Assembly (NCBI RefSeq): GCF_004212215.1
Contig: NZ_QVFV01000001.1
Location: 1,469,529-1,533,528, forward strand
DNA: 64,000 bases
From: Leptolyngbya iicbica LK
GTDB taxonomy: Bacteria; Cyanobacteriota; Cyanobacteriia; Phormidesmidales; Phormidesmidaceae
Direction: 5' to 3'
This document shows, in pieces, positions 43,828 through 53,557 of the stretch. The position numbers were made by a program, and so were the translations under genes. The notes under the pieces were generated by a model. The model made no database searches. It was given only the letters and a program-made list of their open reading frames with translations, and was not told where the DNA came from. How positions within the stretch are numbered: the first letter of the stretch is position 1; each line of letters starts with the position of its first letter.

Positions 43828-44049
43828 ATGACCAAATCTGCCAAATTGCCCAAAAACTGGTCTTACGAAGAGACCGTCACCAAAATTGAAGCCACTGTGA
43901 CCCGGCTCGAACAAGGCGAATTGCCCCTTGCTGCCGTCTTCGAGGAATTTGAGCTCGCGGTGCAGCAGTTGCAACAGTGCGAAAGCTTTTTGCAAGCCCG
44001 CCAGGAACAGGTCGATCTCTTGATTGAAACCCTGGATGAAAGCATCTAG
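43828..44049 (+). CDS. xseB: exodeoxyribonuclease VII small subunit
   Basis: The 73-residue helical protein has the family core NWSYEETVTKIEATVTRLEQ, GELPLAAVFEEFE and LAVQQLQQCESFLQARQEQV. This is the small subunit that wraps the XseA coiled coil. The length is normal. It lies downstream of xseA in the same direction. The ATG at 43828 gives the usual short N-terminus. Confidence 0.95.
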   Translation: MTKSAKLPKNWSYEETVTKIEATVTRLEQGELPLAAVFEEFELAVQQLQQCESFLQARQEQVDLLIETLDESI

Positions 44050-44386
44050 GGAAAGTGCGTACGCTGACCAGCGTGAACGTGAATTCAAGCCACACTTGAG
44101 CAATCGTCAGTGATGTTTGGTTGGCTTGCAATTTGTACCCACTTCCCGGAATCCTGGCAGGGACGACCGTAAAACATCAGTATCGATGAGCGGTTCGGGT
44201 GTCGCTGCGCTGGGCGAGTGCCCTCAAAAACCGACGCTCAGGTCTCGGAGTTAAGCTGGGCATACTGAAGGCAGACCCCGAGCTTAGCCTCAGCCGCGAC
44301 TGCTGATTCAGTCCAGTATGGACGCGCTACTTGGCTGACCAAAACTGCCTACTGCCAATCTCTTGGTCGCTCACCCCAGCAACTTT
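44050..44386. other. intergenic region, nothing recognised
   Basis: These 337 bp between xseB and the cyclase gene contain no credible gene. A partial inverted match (AGTTAAGCT near 44250 and AGCTTAG near 44281) is too weak to call a hairpin. It presumably includes the cyclase promoter. Confidence 0.4.
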
Positions 44387-45589
44387 ATGAACCCTGTCTC
44401 GGCAGAATCTGGTTACCGCCTTTTACTCATTGATGCGTTGGGTAATCAGTCTTCGGCGTTGTTGTCAGGTCTGGAAAATTTGGGAGCCACCGTACATCAG
44501 GCTAACGCGATCGCCGATGCTTGGCCCATGCTGACGACTCAGCTACCCCATCTGGTGCTCTTGACAGTGCCGTCAGGCCAGCACGAGGGCTATGACTTTT
44601 GTCAGCAATTACATGAGCGCCCCCAGACCGCCCACATTCCGGTAATCTTCATCGGCCCTGGGGAACAGAAAGTTGATCGCTTACGGGCCTTTGCCGTCGG
44701 TGGGGTTGATTTCATCCCCTTACCCTATTGGCCTGAGGAAGTTGTCGCTCGGGTACAGCGACATCTCTCACTCACCCAGCCATCTGACCGCACCCACCAG
44801 ATGCGACAGATCATGGCACAGCGCGGCTATTCACCCCTGTTAGCTAACTTGCAAAAAACGCTGCACCAGCAGGCGCTCAAGCTGAAAGCACAAAATGTGC
44901 AACTACAGCGGGAAATCCGCGAACGTCACGAAGTGGAAAGCGCGCTGAGACAAGAGCAACAAAAATCCGAGCAGCTGTTACTCAATATTTTGCCGGAAGC
45001 AGTGGTCAACCAACTCAAGCAGTTTCAAGGCTCATTGGCAGAGCGGTTTGACGAGGCGACCGTCCTATTTGCCGATATTGTCAGCTTCACCCCGTTGGCC
45101 GCGCAATACAGTCCCCTAGGGCTCGTCAATCTCCTGAATCAAATCTTCTCAGCCTTTGACCACCTGGCAGAAGACTATCGTTTAGAAAAGGTCAAAACGA
45201 TTGGCGATGCCTACATGGCGGTGGGGGGAGTGCCCGTGCCCTGTGCCGATCATGCTGGGGCCGTGGCCGAAATGGCCCTGGCGATGCAGACAGCGATTCG
45301 CCAGTTTAAGCCGGTATCGGGAATCCCATTACAGCTGCGGATTGGTATCAATACCGGCACCGTGGTAGCCGGAGTGATTGGGATTAAGAAGTTTAGCTAT
45401 GACCTCTGGGGCGACACCGTCAACGTCGCCAGTCGGATGGAATCACAAGGCCAGCCCGGCAAGATTCAAGTCACGGAAGCCACCTATGAACGGCTCCGCG
45501 ATCGCTTTCGCTTTACCCCCGCTCAAGAAATTGAGATCAAAGGCAAGGGGCGGATGCGCACTTACTATTTGATTGGCCGCTTGGAGTAG
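44387..45589 (+). CDS. class III adenylate cyclase with degenerate receiver domain
   Basis: Makes cAMP from ATP. The 400 residues comprise three parts. First, a receiver-like domain (about 10-130) has lost its phosphorylation site: where Asp is expected there is Thr60 (LVLLTVPSG), and Leu112 stands where the conserved Lys should be (FIPLPYW). Second, a coiled coil follows at about 160-205. Third, a class III cyclase domain spans about 215-395: VLFADIVSFTPLA and TIGDAYMAVGG give the metal Asp pair, EKVKTIGD supplies the Lys and SYDLWGDTVNVASR the Asp that favour ATP. Signal input therefore cannot be ordinary phosphorylation of this receiver. The ATG at 44387 is preferred. Confidence 0.9.
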   Translation: MNPVSAESGYRLLLIDALGNQSSALLSGLENLGATVHQANAIADAWPMLTTQLPHLVLLTVPSGQHEGYDFCQQLHERPQTAHIPVIFIGPGEQKVDRLRAFAVGGVDFIPLPYWPEEVVARVQRHLSLTQPSDRTHQMRQIMAQRGYSPLLANLQKTLHQQALKLKAQNVQLQREIRERHEVESALRQEQQKSEQLLLNILPEAVVNQLKQFQGSLAERFDEATVLFADIVSFTPLAAQYSPLGLVNLLNQIFSAFDHLAEDYRLEKVKTIGDAYMAVGGVPVPCADHAGAVAEMALAMQTAIRQFKPVSGIPLQLRIGINTGTVVAGVIGIKKFSYDLWGDTVNVASRMESQGQPGKIQVTEATYERLRDRFRFTPAQEIEIKGKGRMRTYYLIGRLE

Positions 45590-45824
45590 GGGACGGTTCG
45601 CCCTCGCGATACACTATTGAGGTTTGTGAGAATGGGCTGTCTGCCGTCACTGCTCGGGTCACAGATTCCCCGCAGTGATGTGCTGGAACGGACTCCGTCA
45701 TGCACCAGCAGTGATCGCAACTGGTTTGGGTCAAGTCTGGCAACAGTCAGCTGACGGAAGTCCAAACACTGGCCCATTTCTCAGTGCCTGAATGGCGGCC
45801 CACGGCAGGAAGACAACGAGAGTT

Positions 45825-47981
45825 ATGGCAACGTTTTTATTAGAAGTTGGGACCGAAGAACTGCCCGCAAGTTTTGTGGAAGAAGCCCTCGCCCAGTGGC
45901 GCGATCGCATTCCCGCCGAACTGGAGGAAGCTTTTTTGACCCCAGGCGAGATTCGCTACTATGGCACGCCGCGCCGTCTCGCACTCCTGTTAATAGACTT
46001 GCCGGAAAAACAGCCCGATCGCGAAGAGGAGGCCAAAGGGCCACCCGCCAAAGCCGCCTTCAAAGATGGCAAACCGACAAAAGCCGCCGAGGGCTTTGCG
46101 CGATCCAAAAATGTCAGCGTGGATGATTTGGAAATTCGCGAGACGGACAAAGGCGAGTTCGTCTTTGTGCAGCATCAGATTCCCGGTCGTCCAGCCACCG
46201 AACTGCTGCAAGAGTGGGTGCCGCAGTGGATTTTGGGCTTAGAAGGCAAACGCTTTATGCGCTGGGGCGATGGCGATTTCAAGTTTCCGCGCCCGATTCG
46301 CTGGCTGGTGACGCTGCTCGACGACGCCTTGATTCCCCTAACGCTGGAAAATGGCTCAGAGAAATGCGAGAGCGATCGCATTACCCAAGCTCACCGAGTC
46401 TTGCATCCCGCCCCCATCACTTTGAAACAGGCGCAGGATTACGTCACCGCCCTCCGCGATGCCTACGTAGAAGTTGATGTCGACCATCGCCAAACTCAGA
46501 TCAAAGCCGCCGTCGAAACCGCCGCCGCCGGAGTCAACGGCACGGCTCGCATTGATGGCGACCTGCTGAGCGAAGTTGCCAACCTGGTGGAATGGCCGAC
46601 CGCAGTGGTCGGCGAGTTTGAGCCGGAGTTTTTAGAACTGCCGTCCGAAGTCGCTATCATGGAAATGGAGAGCCACCAGCGCTATTTTCCCGTCCTCCAA
46701 CCGGGGACGGCGGATCAATTGCTGCCGTACTTCATCACCATTTCCAACGGTGATCCCCAAAAGTCGCAACTGATTGCGGAGGGGAATGGCCGGGTGATTC
46801 GAGCGCGGCTCTCCGACGGCAAGTTTTTCTTTGACGCCGATCGCGCCGTTTCTCTCGATACCTTTGTCACCAAGCTCGACACCGTCACCTTTGAAGAGCG
46901 ACTGGGCTCGATGGGGGCGAAGGTTGATCGCATCGAAGCGATCGCGACCCTGATTGCCGACCAGTTGAATCTGGGCGAAACCGAGCGGCTGCACCTGCAT
47001 CGCGCCGCCCACCTCTGCAAAGCGGATTTGGTCACCCAAATGGTGGGTGAGTTTCCCGAGTTGCAGGGAGTGATGGGGGAAAAATATGCGCGTCATAGTG
47101 GGGAAGCCGAGCCCGTCGCGATCGCCATTGCCGAGCATTATTTGCCTCGGGGCGCACATGATCAGCTACCTCAAACCCTGATTGGGCAAGCCCTGGGCCT
47201 GGCAGATCGCCTGGATACCCTGGTCAGCATCTTTAGCCTGGGCATGTTACCTACCGGGTCGTCGGATCCCTTTGCGCTGCGACGGGCGGCGAATGCGATC
47301 GTCACCGTCACCTGGGACGCCAACCTCGACATCAATTTGCACGAGCTGCTGGATCAAATTGTCAGCACCTTTGTCGACAATCCTGATCTGACGGTGGATC
47401 AAGCTGAACCGCTGCGATCGCAGCTCCAGGACTTTTTCCTCCAGCGGGTGCAGACCTTGCTGCAAGACGATCTGGGGATCGACTACGACTTGGTCAATGC
47501 GGTGCTGGGTGAAAACGACCCGACCTATACCCAGCGGGCGCTGACAGATTTACTCGACGTGCGCGATCGCGCCACTTATCTCCAATCCATTCGCCAGGAC
47601 GGCACCCTCGCCAAAATTTACGAAACGGTGAATCGGGCGGCCCGGCTAGCGGCTCAGGGGGAGCTAGACACGACCACCCTCGATCCCGCGCAGGTAGTCG
47701 AGCCGGGCCGCTTTCAACAAGATTCGGAACGAGCCTTTTACGACGTGCTGCAAACGCTCTTGCCCCAAACCCAAACCGCCCAGCGAGATCGCGACTATCA
47801 GCAATTGATTGCGGGCCTGGAAAATGCCGCGCCCGTGGTCAGCCGCTTTTTTGACGGGCCAGACAGCGTCATGGTGATGGACAAAGATCCCGCCATCCAG
47901 CAAAATCGATTGAATCTCTTGGGGCTCCTTCGCAACCACGCCCGCGTGCTGGCCGACTTTGGGGCCGTGGTGAAAGGGTAG
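45825..47981 (+). CDS. glyS: glycyl-tRNA synthetase beta subunit
   Basis: Beta subunit of the alpha2beta2 bacterial-type glycyl-tRNA synthetase. The 718 residues start with the family signature [29 protein letters not shown]-type elements ([19 protein letters not shown]) are near residues 144-162, [13 protein letters not shown] near 283, and [12 protein letters not shown] near 333. The ATG at 45825 is a better start than 45792 because the signature begins there. The alpha subunit gene (glyQ) is not in this window. It is the gene before murD, 98 bp away. Confidence 0.95.
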   Translation: MATFLLEVGTEELPASFVEEALAQWRDRIPAELEEAFLTPGEIRYYGTPRRLALLLIDLPEKQPDREEEAKGPPAKAAFKDGKPTKAAEGFARSKNVSVDDLEIRETDKGEFVFVQHQIPGRPATELLQEWVPQWILGLEGKRFMRWGDGDFKFPRPIRWLVTLLDDALIPLTLENGSEKCESDRITQAHRVLHPAPITLKQAQDYVTALRDAYVEVDVDHRQTQIKAAVETAAAGVNGTARIDGDLLSEVANLVEWPTAVVGEFEPEFLELPSEVAIMEMESHQRYFPVLQPGTADQLLPYFITISNGDPQKSQLIAEGNGRVIRARLSDGKFFFDADRAVSLDTFVTKLDTVTFEERLGSMGAKVDRIEAIATLIADQLNLGETERLHLHRAAHLCKADLVTQMVGEFPELQGVMGEKYARHSGEAEPVAIAIAEHYLPRGAHDQLPQTLIGQALGLADRLDTLVSIFSLGMLPTGSSDPFALRRAANAIVTVTWDANLDINLHELLDQIVSTFVDNPDLTVDQAEPLRSQLQDFFLQRVQTLLQDDLGIDYDLVNAVLGENDPTYTQRALTDLLDVRDRATYLQSIRQDGTLAKIYETVNRAARLAAQGELDTTTLDPAQVVEPGRFQQDSERAFYDVLQTLLPQTQTAQRDRDYQQLIAGLENAAPVVSRFFDGPDSVMVMDKDPAIQQNRLNLLGLLRNHARVLADFGAVVKG

Positions 47982-48079
47982 TTTGGGGCATCAACGGGCG
48001 CTAAGAGCCGCAGCTAGAAACGCAAACCGGGGCGGCGGCAGAGTGACTTCTACGTTTGGGGTGGCGTAGCTACCAGGTT

Positions 48080-49429
48080 ATGGACAAACAGGCACATGTG
48101 ATTGGGTTGGGCAAATCGGGCATCGCGGCGGCGCGACTGCTGGCACAACAGGGTTGGCAAGTCGTGTTGAGCGATCGCAACACCACCCCCCTACTAGCCG
48201 AAGCCGTATCAACGTTAGAGTCCGAAGGCGTGATCGTCCGGCTCGGCCACAGCTTTACGGCGGCGGATGAGGCATCCCTAATTGTGGTGAGTCCCGGTGT
48301 GCCCTGGGATCTGCCCGCCCTGGTCACGGCTCGCGAGCAAGGCAAAGAAGTCATCGGCGAGGCGGAGTTAGCCTGGCGCAACCTGAGCGATCGCCCTTGG
48401 GTGGGCATTACCGGCACCAATGGCAAAACCACCGTCACGGCGCTCACGGCGGCAATTTTTCAAGCGGCCGGACTCAACGCCCCGGCCTGCGGCAATATCG
48501 GCGAGGCGATTGGCGAAATCGCCCTGCAACCCACTCCGCCAGATTGGGTCGTCGCTGAACTGAGTAGTTACCAAATCGAGGCGGCGGCGACTCTGGCTCC
48601 CCAAATCAGCCTGTGGACGACATTTACCCCCGACCATCTGGCGCGTCATCACACCCTCGAAAACTATTTCCGCATTAAAGCCAAGCTGTCCCATCAGGCA
48701 GAGCTAGTCGTGCTGAATGGCGACGATCCCTACCTGCGCACCCAGGCCGTCGACTTGTTCCCTCAGCCCTACTGGACGAGCACCCAAGGGCGCGAGGCAA
48801 TCGCCCCCCTGATCCCCTTTGCTTATATTGAAGACGGCTGGGTCAAGGTAGATGGACAGGCGATCGTGGCCGCCGATGCGCTGCATATGGTGGGCACGCA
48901 CAACCAGCAAAATTTGCTCCTCGCCGTTGCTGCTGCTCACCTAGCGGGACTCGATGCAGCGGCGATCGCCCACGGCGTTAACACGTTTCCTGGGGTGCCC
49001 CATCGGTTAGAGCGGGTCGCCACCTGGCAGGGCATCGACTTTATCAACGACAGCAAAGCCACCAACTACGACGCGGCGGCGGTGGGACTACGGGCGATCG
49101 CTCCCCCGGCTATCCTCATCGCAGGCGGCGAAGCCAAAGACGGCGACGATCGCGAATGGCTCGACGAAATTCAGGCTAAAGCCGCCCGCGTGCTCTTAAT
49201 CGGCAGCGCTGCCCCACAGTTTGCCGCAAAACTCGATCAGGCAGGCTTTGCCGCCTACGAAATCGTGGAAACGATGGAACGAGCCGTCCACCGCAGCACC
49301 GAACTCGCCCCTCAACTCTCCATCAAAACCGTGCTGCTCTCCCCCGCCTGCGCCAGCTTCGATCAATATCCCAACTTTGAGGTGCGCGGCGACCATTTTC
49401 GCAGTTTGTGCCAGTCGATCCTCGCGTAG
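48080..49429 (+). CDS. murD: UDP-N-acetylmuramoyl-L-alanine--D-glutamate ligase
   Basis: Mur ligase adding D-Glu in peptidoglycan precursor synthesis. The 449 residues begin with the Rossmann loop [20 protein letters not shown]. The P-loop is [14 protein letters not shown] near residues 113-126. GNIGEAIG follows, then [20 protein letters not shown], the family's DHLDRH-type motif with Ala-Arg. [16 protein letters not shown] near 324 and [20 protein letters not shown] near 420 complete it. The ATG at 48080 is preceded by CCAGGTT and is the better start than 48056. Confidence 0.96.
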   Translation: MDKQAHVIGLGKSGIAAARLLAQQGWQVVLSDRNTTPLLAEAVSTLESEGVIVRLGHSFTAADEASLIVVSPGVPWDLPALVTAREQGKEVIGEAELAWRNLSDRPWVGITGTNGKTTVTALTAAIFQAAGLNAPACGNIGEAIGEIALQPTPPDWVVAELSSYQIEAAATLAPQISLWTTFTPDHLARHHTLENYFRIKAKLSHQAELVVLNGDDPYLRTQAVDLFPQPYWTSTQGREAIAPLIPFAYIEDGWVKVDGQAIVAADALHMVGTHNQQNLLLAVAAAHLAGLDAAAIAHGVNTFPGVPHRLERVATWQGIDFINDSKATNYDAAAVGLRAIAPPAILIAGGEAKDGDDREWLDEIQAKAARVLLIGSAAPQFAAKLDQAGFAAYEIVETMERAVHRSTELAPQLSIKTVLLSPACASFDQYPNFEVRGDHFRSLCQSILA

Positions 49430-49459
49430 AGTCATCCGGTTCTGTTGCCTGGGTGGGTA

Positions 49460-50542
49460 TTAGAGAAAACGCTGTAAGACGGCCACCGTAGCTTCTCCCG
49501 TCCGTTGCCAACTGAATTGCGCCGCCCGATCGCACCCCGCCTGACCCAACTGCCTGACTAGATCAGGTTCTCGGGTCAAGCAGTGCATGTGGTGGGCGAT
49601 CGCCCCCGCATCGGTCGGATTCACTAGCAGCGCCGCATCTCCCGTGACTTCAGGGATAGAGGCGCGATCGGAGGCAATCACCGGGGTGCCGCAGGCCATC
49701 GCCTCCAGTACCGGCAGCCCAAACCCTTCCCACAGGCTGGGGAAAATCAGCGCCAAGGCTTGATTGAGCAAACCAGGCAACTGGTCGTAGGAAACATAAT
49801 TCAGAAATTTGACCTGGGCGGTGATGCCCAACTCGTCGGCTTGCCGTTTGAGATCGGGGGTATAGCGGGGATCATCCGGCCCAGCAATCCACAGCTCATA
49901 GTCCCGAGCATTGGTCAGTTGAGCGAATGCTTGGAGAGCGATCGCGCCATTCTTGTATGGCGCTTGCCGACCCAGTAGCAAAAAATAGTTGCGCCGCTCC
50001 AGCCCCAAGGGCTGAAAGTGCTGGGCGTCGTGGGCCAACAAAATCGACGTAATTTTTGAGGAACTCACGCCATAAAACTGCGTTAAATCCCGCGCAGTCG
50101 CCTCAGAATTGCAGAGGATGTGCTCTGCCGCCCGCAACACTTGCGGCACATAATATCGATGCAGCCAGGTTTGCGCCCGGGACACCGAAAACCGCAGCGG
50201 GATCAAATCGTGTACCATCACGACGGAACGGCAGCGGCTGAACAAGGGCGCTTCCGTAATCGGGGAAAAGAGGAGGGGTGGTGATGAGGGCGATCGCGTC
50301 GCCAGTTGCCGATAAATCGCTGGCAAACGAAACTGCGTCCACAGCAGCCGCCGTAGATGTCCCCGCATCCCGTATTCAGCCGTCATGCGATCGGGCACGG
50401 GATGATAGTCGGTCAAGCCACTGGCTGCCGTCGCCAGATAGTGAGGCTGCAACTCCGCCAAATAAGGCAACAAATTGAGGGCGTAGTTCGTGGTCCCCGT
50501 GGGTCGCTGCAACAAATAGGCCAGATTTACCAACACGGTCAT
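49460..50542 (-). CDS. family 4 (GT-B) glycosyltransferase
   Basis: The 360-residue protein transfers sugar from a nucleotide-activated donor, with acceptor unknown. N-terminal NYALNLLPYLAEL and SVVMVHDLIPLRF are typical of the GT1/GT4 group, and YFLLLGRQAPYKNGAIALQA opens the C-terminal Rossmann domain. The donor-binding stretch is LIFPSLWEGFGLPVLEAMAC followed by GTPVIASDRASIPEV, with the Glu pair (E...E) of GT4 enzymes. It has no signal peptide and no cluster of other cell-surface genes around it. Confidence 0.9.
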   Translation of the reverse strand: MTVLVNLAYLLQRPTGTTNYALNLLPYLAELQPHYLATAASGLTDYHPVPDRMTAEYGMRGHLRRLLWTQFRLPAIYRQLATRSPSSPPLLFSPITEAPLFSRCRSVVMVHDLIPLRFSVSRAQTWLHRYYVPQVLRAAEHILCNSEATARDLTQFYGVSSSKITSILLAHDAQHFQPLGLERRNYFLLLGRQAPYKNGAIALQAFAQLTNARDYELWIAGPDDPRYTPDLKRQADELGITAQVKFLNYVSYDQLPGLLNQALALIFPSLWEGFGLPVLEAMACGTPVIASDRASIPEVTGDAALLVNPTDAGAIAHHMHCLTREPDLVRQLGQAGCDRAAQFSWQRTGEATVAVLQRFL

Positions 50543-50692
50543 CGTTGTTCCCGCAACCTCTAACGACTAAGGGATCAAGATCTGAAGGAAATCACATGGT
50601 GACCAAATCATGACGATGCTTGACTGGACAGCCGAGACAGCTGTGCCAACTGATTTCAGCCCTAATTTTCAAACACTCAGTCTGGCGGTTGC

Positions 50693-51328
50693 TTACTCGC
50701 CACCTTCGGGAGCGGGCTCACCCTCAGGGGCAGCTTCGCCCTCGGGAGCAGTTTCACCTTCCGGAGCGGCGGGCGCCGGTTCCGACCCTTCGGCTCCGCA
50801 GTAGGTGTTGACCTCATTGATGATGGTCGATTCTTCTACCGACAATTCTTGAATCTGCTGAACAGCCTGCACCGTTTGCTGCTGGGACTCTTCAATTTTG
50901 GCGGGCAGATCGGCCTCGGTTTCCACCTCTTGCACCACGCTCATGGCCGAGCTGGCCTGGGTTAGCGCAGCGCTAAAGCCCTGCACCATCTCGATGTAGC
51001 GATCGCGATAGCTAATGAGTTGTTCGTCGCTGAGATCAGTGTTCTCCAGTTCTGTGCCCAGCGCGTCTAAGTCGCTGACGACGCCATCCACGGCTTGCAC
51101 ATACTGGTCGGCAGCCGCTTTAATATCGTCCAAACTTTTGACCTGCGCAGCATTAGCACTAAAGGTTTGAATGTTGCTCTCAAAGGCGGGCATAAAGCCT
51201 TGAGCTTTATTGACGATTTCGGCGAGGCGATTGCACTGCGACACTTTGGACTCACCACAACCAGCCGCCAGCAAAGCGATCGCGGCACTGGCTGAAATCA
51301 CTCCAAGACGGCGGCGAACTGTCAGCAT
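50693..51328 (-). CDS. lipoprotein with Gly/Glu-rich repeat tail, hypothetical
   Basis: From the ATG at 51328 this has 211 residues. A lipoprotein signal is clear (VISASAAIALLAAGC, Cys near residue 24). The central part is helical and rich in Ala, Gln and Asp (about 30-165). The tail repeats APEGE-type units five times (APEGETAPEGEAAPEGEP, ending APEGGE), giving a flexible acidic linker. It may sit at the outer or inner membrane with the tail protruding. No known family; the central part is probably a coiled-coil bundle. Confidence 0.75.
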   Translation of the reverse strand: MLTVRRRLGVISASAAIALLAAGCGESKVSQCNRLAEIVNKAQGFMPAFESNIQTFSANAAQVKSLDDIKAAADQYVQAVDGVVSDLDALGTELENTDLSDEQLISYRDRYIEMVQGFSAALTQASSAMSVVQEVETEADLPAKIEESQQQTVQAVQQIQELSVEESTIINEVNTYCGAEGSEPAPAAPEGETAPEGEAAPEGEPAPEGGE

Positions 51329-51642
51329 GAAGGTCTCCTTCCAAGTCAAAAATCAATCATCCACACTAACCGAAATTTCTATCGGCTGGGCACATGATAC
51401 TCTCGATTGTCCGCTCCGCCCGGTCAATTTTGCGCAGAATTTGCCTAGCCTCCCTCAGCCGCGAGCGGCTCATCCTTAAAAGTCTTGGAGGATGTCCTCA
51501 TAAAGCTGAAACGAAGCTGTTAGGATCAAGATTCGTATTTTTTAAACTGAGCTAGCACGGCTAGATGCCTCGATGTCAGCTGTCGCTAGCATGACTGTGT
51601 TCCTTGTTGTGCCTCGGGTTTACCCTACCCTTTGAGATCATC

Positions 51643-52182
51643 ATGCCCACTCCCGCCGAGTTTTTAGAAGCCACTAAATATTTTGGGATTGCCACCCTCA
51701 CCATGGCTGGCATCACCTTACTAGCCTTTGTCTTGGGCTGGGGATTCCGGTTTCGCCTCGTGGGGATCACCAGCTTTATGGGAGTGTTGACCGGGGGCAT
51801 GTTGGGGTTGAGTTTTGAACCCTTTACGCCCACCGTGGTGCCGGGTTCCGTGCCCTACAAAACAGTGTATGACTCTGGCGCGGCCCAAATTGTCATCAAA
51901 GTGCCCGACACCATTACCCCCACGGAACTAGAAGCAACGCTGCAACAGGCCGCCGCTAATCTGTTAAAGCCCAGTCGCTTGGGAAGCATGGGGGTAGCTC
52001 CCACCATTCGCGCCCGCTCGATCATCCACGAGCCTGGGGGCGTCTCCAACTTGGTTTACTTGGGTCAAGCGCAGCCAATTCGTGAGCCCAATGCTGACCC
52101 CGCTTTGGATATTCAGATTTTTGACGAGGCTTTTGACACGCTGGCTCAAGCCCACTCAGAGCTGGCTAACGACAACGCTTAA
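51643..52182 (+). CDS. ycf51: Ycf51 family protein
   Basis: The 179 residues have two N-terminal membrane helices (about 14-34 and 42-60) and a soluble C-terminal domain. The motifs FLGWGFRFRLVGITSF-like (VLGWGFRFRLVGITSFMGVL) and FEPFTPTVVPGSVPYKTVYD, and the later ELEATLQQAAANLLKPSRLG, match the Ycf51/DUF2518 family found in cyanobacteria and some algal plastids. Its function is unknown. The gene is followed after 26 bp by the GldA-like gene. Confidence 0.88.
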   Translation: MPTPAEFLEATKYFGIATLTMAGITLLAFVLGWGFRFRLVGITSFMGVLTGGMLGLSFEPFTPTVVPGSVPYKTVYDSGAAQIVIKVPDTITPTELEATLQQAAANLLKPSRLGSMGVAPTIRARSIIHEPGGVSNLVYLGQAQPIREPNADPALDIQIFDEAFDTLAQAHSELANDNA

Positions 52183-52208
52183 CGACACGTTTACTGTACG
52201 CAAACCCT

Positions 52209-53372
52209 ATGAACCCAACTACTTTGCCGCCGTTGATGATTGCTCCGGCTCAAGTGAGCCGTGGCCCTGGTATTTTGCCGACGATGGGGGGAGCGATCGC
52301 CACCCTCGGCAGTCGTCCGCTCGTGATTGGGGGGGAGCGATCGCTCGCCACCGCTGACCCTTGGCTTACCCCCGCCTTACAAGACCTCGCGACCGCGACC
52401 GCAACCTACGGCGCGGACTGTAGCGAAGTAACTTTGGCGAAATTAGCAGCGGCGATCGCAGCCCATAACGCCGATCTCATCATCGGGGTCGGCGGTGGCA
52501 AAGCCCTGGACACCGCAAAGCTGGTGGCCCATCAAGCGCAGTTACCCGTGGTGACGATTCCCACCTCGGCGGCGACTTGTGCCGCTTGGACGGCCCTGTC
52601 CAACGTCTATTCAGAGGAAGGAGCCTTTCTCTACGATGTGGCCTTGGCCCGGTGTCCCGACCTCTTGATTTTGGATTATGACCTGATCGCCACCGCCCCC
52701 CAGCGCACCCTGGTTGCGGGAATTGGTGACGCTCTCGCCAAGTGGTACGAAGGCTCCGTCAGCAGCGGTAACTCGGACCAGACGCTGATCATTGCCGCCG
52801 TACAGCAGGCGCGAGTATTGCGAGACCTGCTGTTGCAAAAAACGCCCGCCGCGTTGGCCGAGCCCGGTGGCGCCGAGTGGCGAGAAGTCGTGGATGCCTG
52901 CGTGTTGCTCGCCGGAGTGATGGGCGGTCTCGGCGGGGCGCAATGTCGCACAGTGGCAGCCCACGCCGTTCACAATGGCTTGACTCATTTGCCCGAAAGC
53001 CACGGCATCCTGCATGGCGAAAAAGTCGCTTACGGCATTCTCGTGCAGCTGCGGCTGGAAGAAATTGCCCAGCAATCTTCCCTGGCCTACACGTCGCGTC
53101 AACAACTCATGCAGTTTTATCAGGCGATCGGCTTGCCCCAAACCCTGGCCGATATGGGGATGGGCGAGGTGCGGGTGAGCGATTTGCAACGCGCCGCCGA
53201 AATCACCTGTCGCCCCCAGTCCGACATTCACCACTTGCCGTTTAATGTAACCCCAGAGGCTCTGATGGGGGCATTAGTTACCACCACTGCCGAAGAGATG
53301 AAACTGAAAAAATCGCCAGCTTCCACTGCGGCGGCAACGCCAACCCGGAAGTCAGCGACGCGATCGCGATAA
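52209..53372 (+). CDS. iron-containing / glycerol dehydrogenase-like protein
   Basis: The 387 residues are of the iron-containing alcohol dehydrogenase family, GldA branch: NAD-dependent oxidation of glycerol or a similar polyol. The NAD site is IIGVGGGKALDTAKLVAHQ (about residues 94-112). Metal ligands are the Asp in VAGIGDALAKWYE, the His in VAAHAVHNGLTHL and the His in SHGILHGEKVAYGI. The basic, Lys/Arg-rich tail (KKSPASTAAATPTRKSATRS) is an addition to the usual length. Glycerol-1-phosphate dehydrogenase is an alternative. It follows ycf51 by 26 bp. Confidence 0.85.
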   Translation: MNPTTLPPLMIAPAQVSRGPGILPTMGGAIATLGSRPLVIGGERSLATADPWLTPALQDLATATATYGADCSEVTLAKLAAAIAAHNADLIIGVGGGKALDTAKLVAHQAQLPVVTIPTSAATCAAWTALSNVYSEEGAFLYDVALARCPDLLILDYDLIATAPQRTLVAGIGDALAKWYEGSVSSGNSDQTLIIAAVQQARVLRDLLLQKTPAALAEPGGAEWREVVDACVLLAGVMGGLGGAQCRTVAAHAVHNGLTHLPESHGILHGEKVAYGILVQLRLEEIAQQSSLAYTSRQQLMQFYQAIGLPQTLADMGMGEVRVSDLQRAAEITCRPQSDIHHLPFNVTPEALMGALVTTTAEEMKLKKSPASTAAATPTRKSATRSR

Positions 53373-53557
53373 CACCTCCCCTGTGAGGGCATCCCCAATG
53401 GCCCAACGGCTTTGTCGTCGCGGGCAAATATTGAGCCTACGAGAGAAATTCGTGAGACCAAAATGGGGTGCCCTTCGGGTTGTAAGCTAGAAAACCTAAA
53501 GACTTTTGCACAGTGAGCGCCACTACGCGCTCCGATATTTACGAGAGGATCGCAGGC

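Noticed and set aside
50610..50804. Plus-strand frame with repeated SPSGA units
   Set aside because: It is the reverse reading of the APEGE-type repeats of the minus-strand lipoprotein gene, which has a clear signal peptide.
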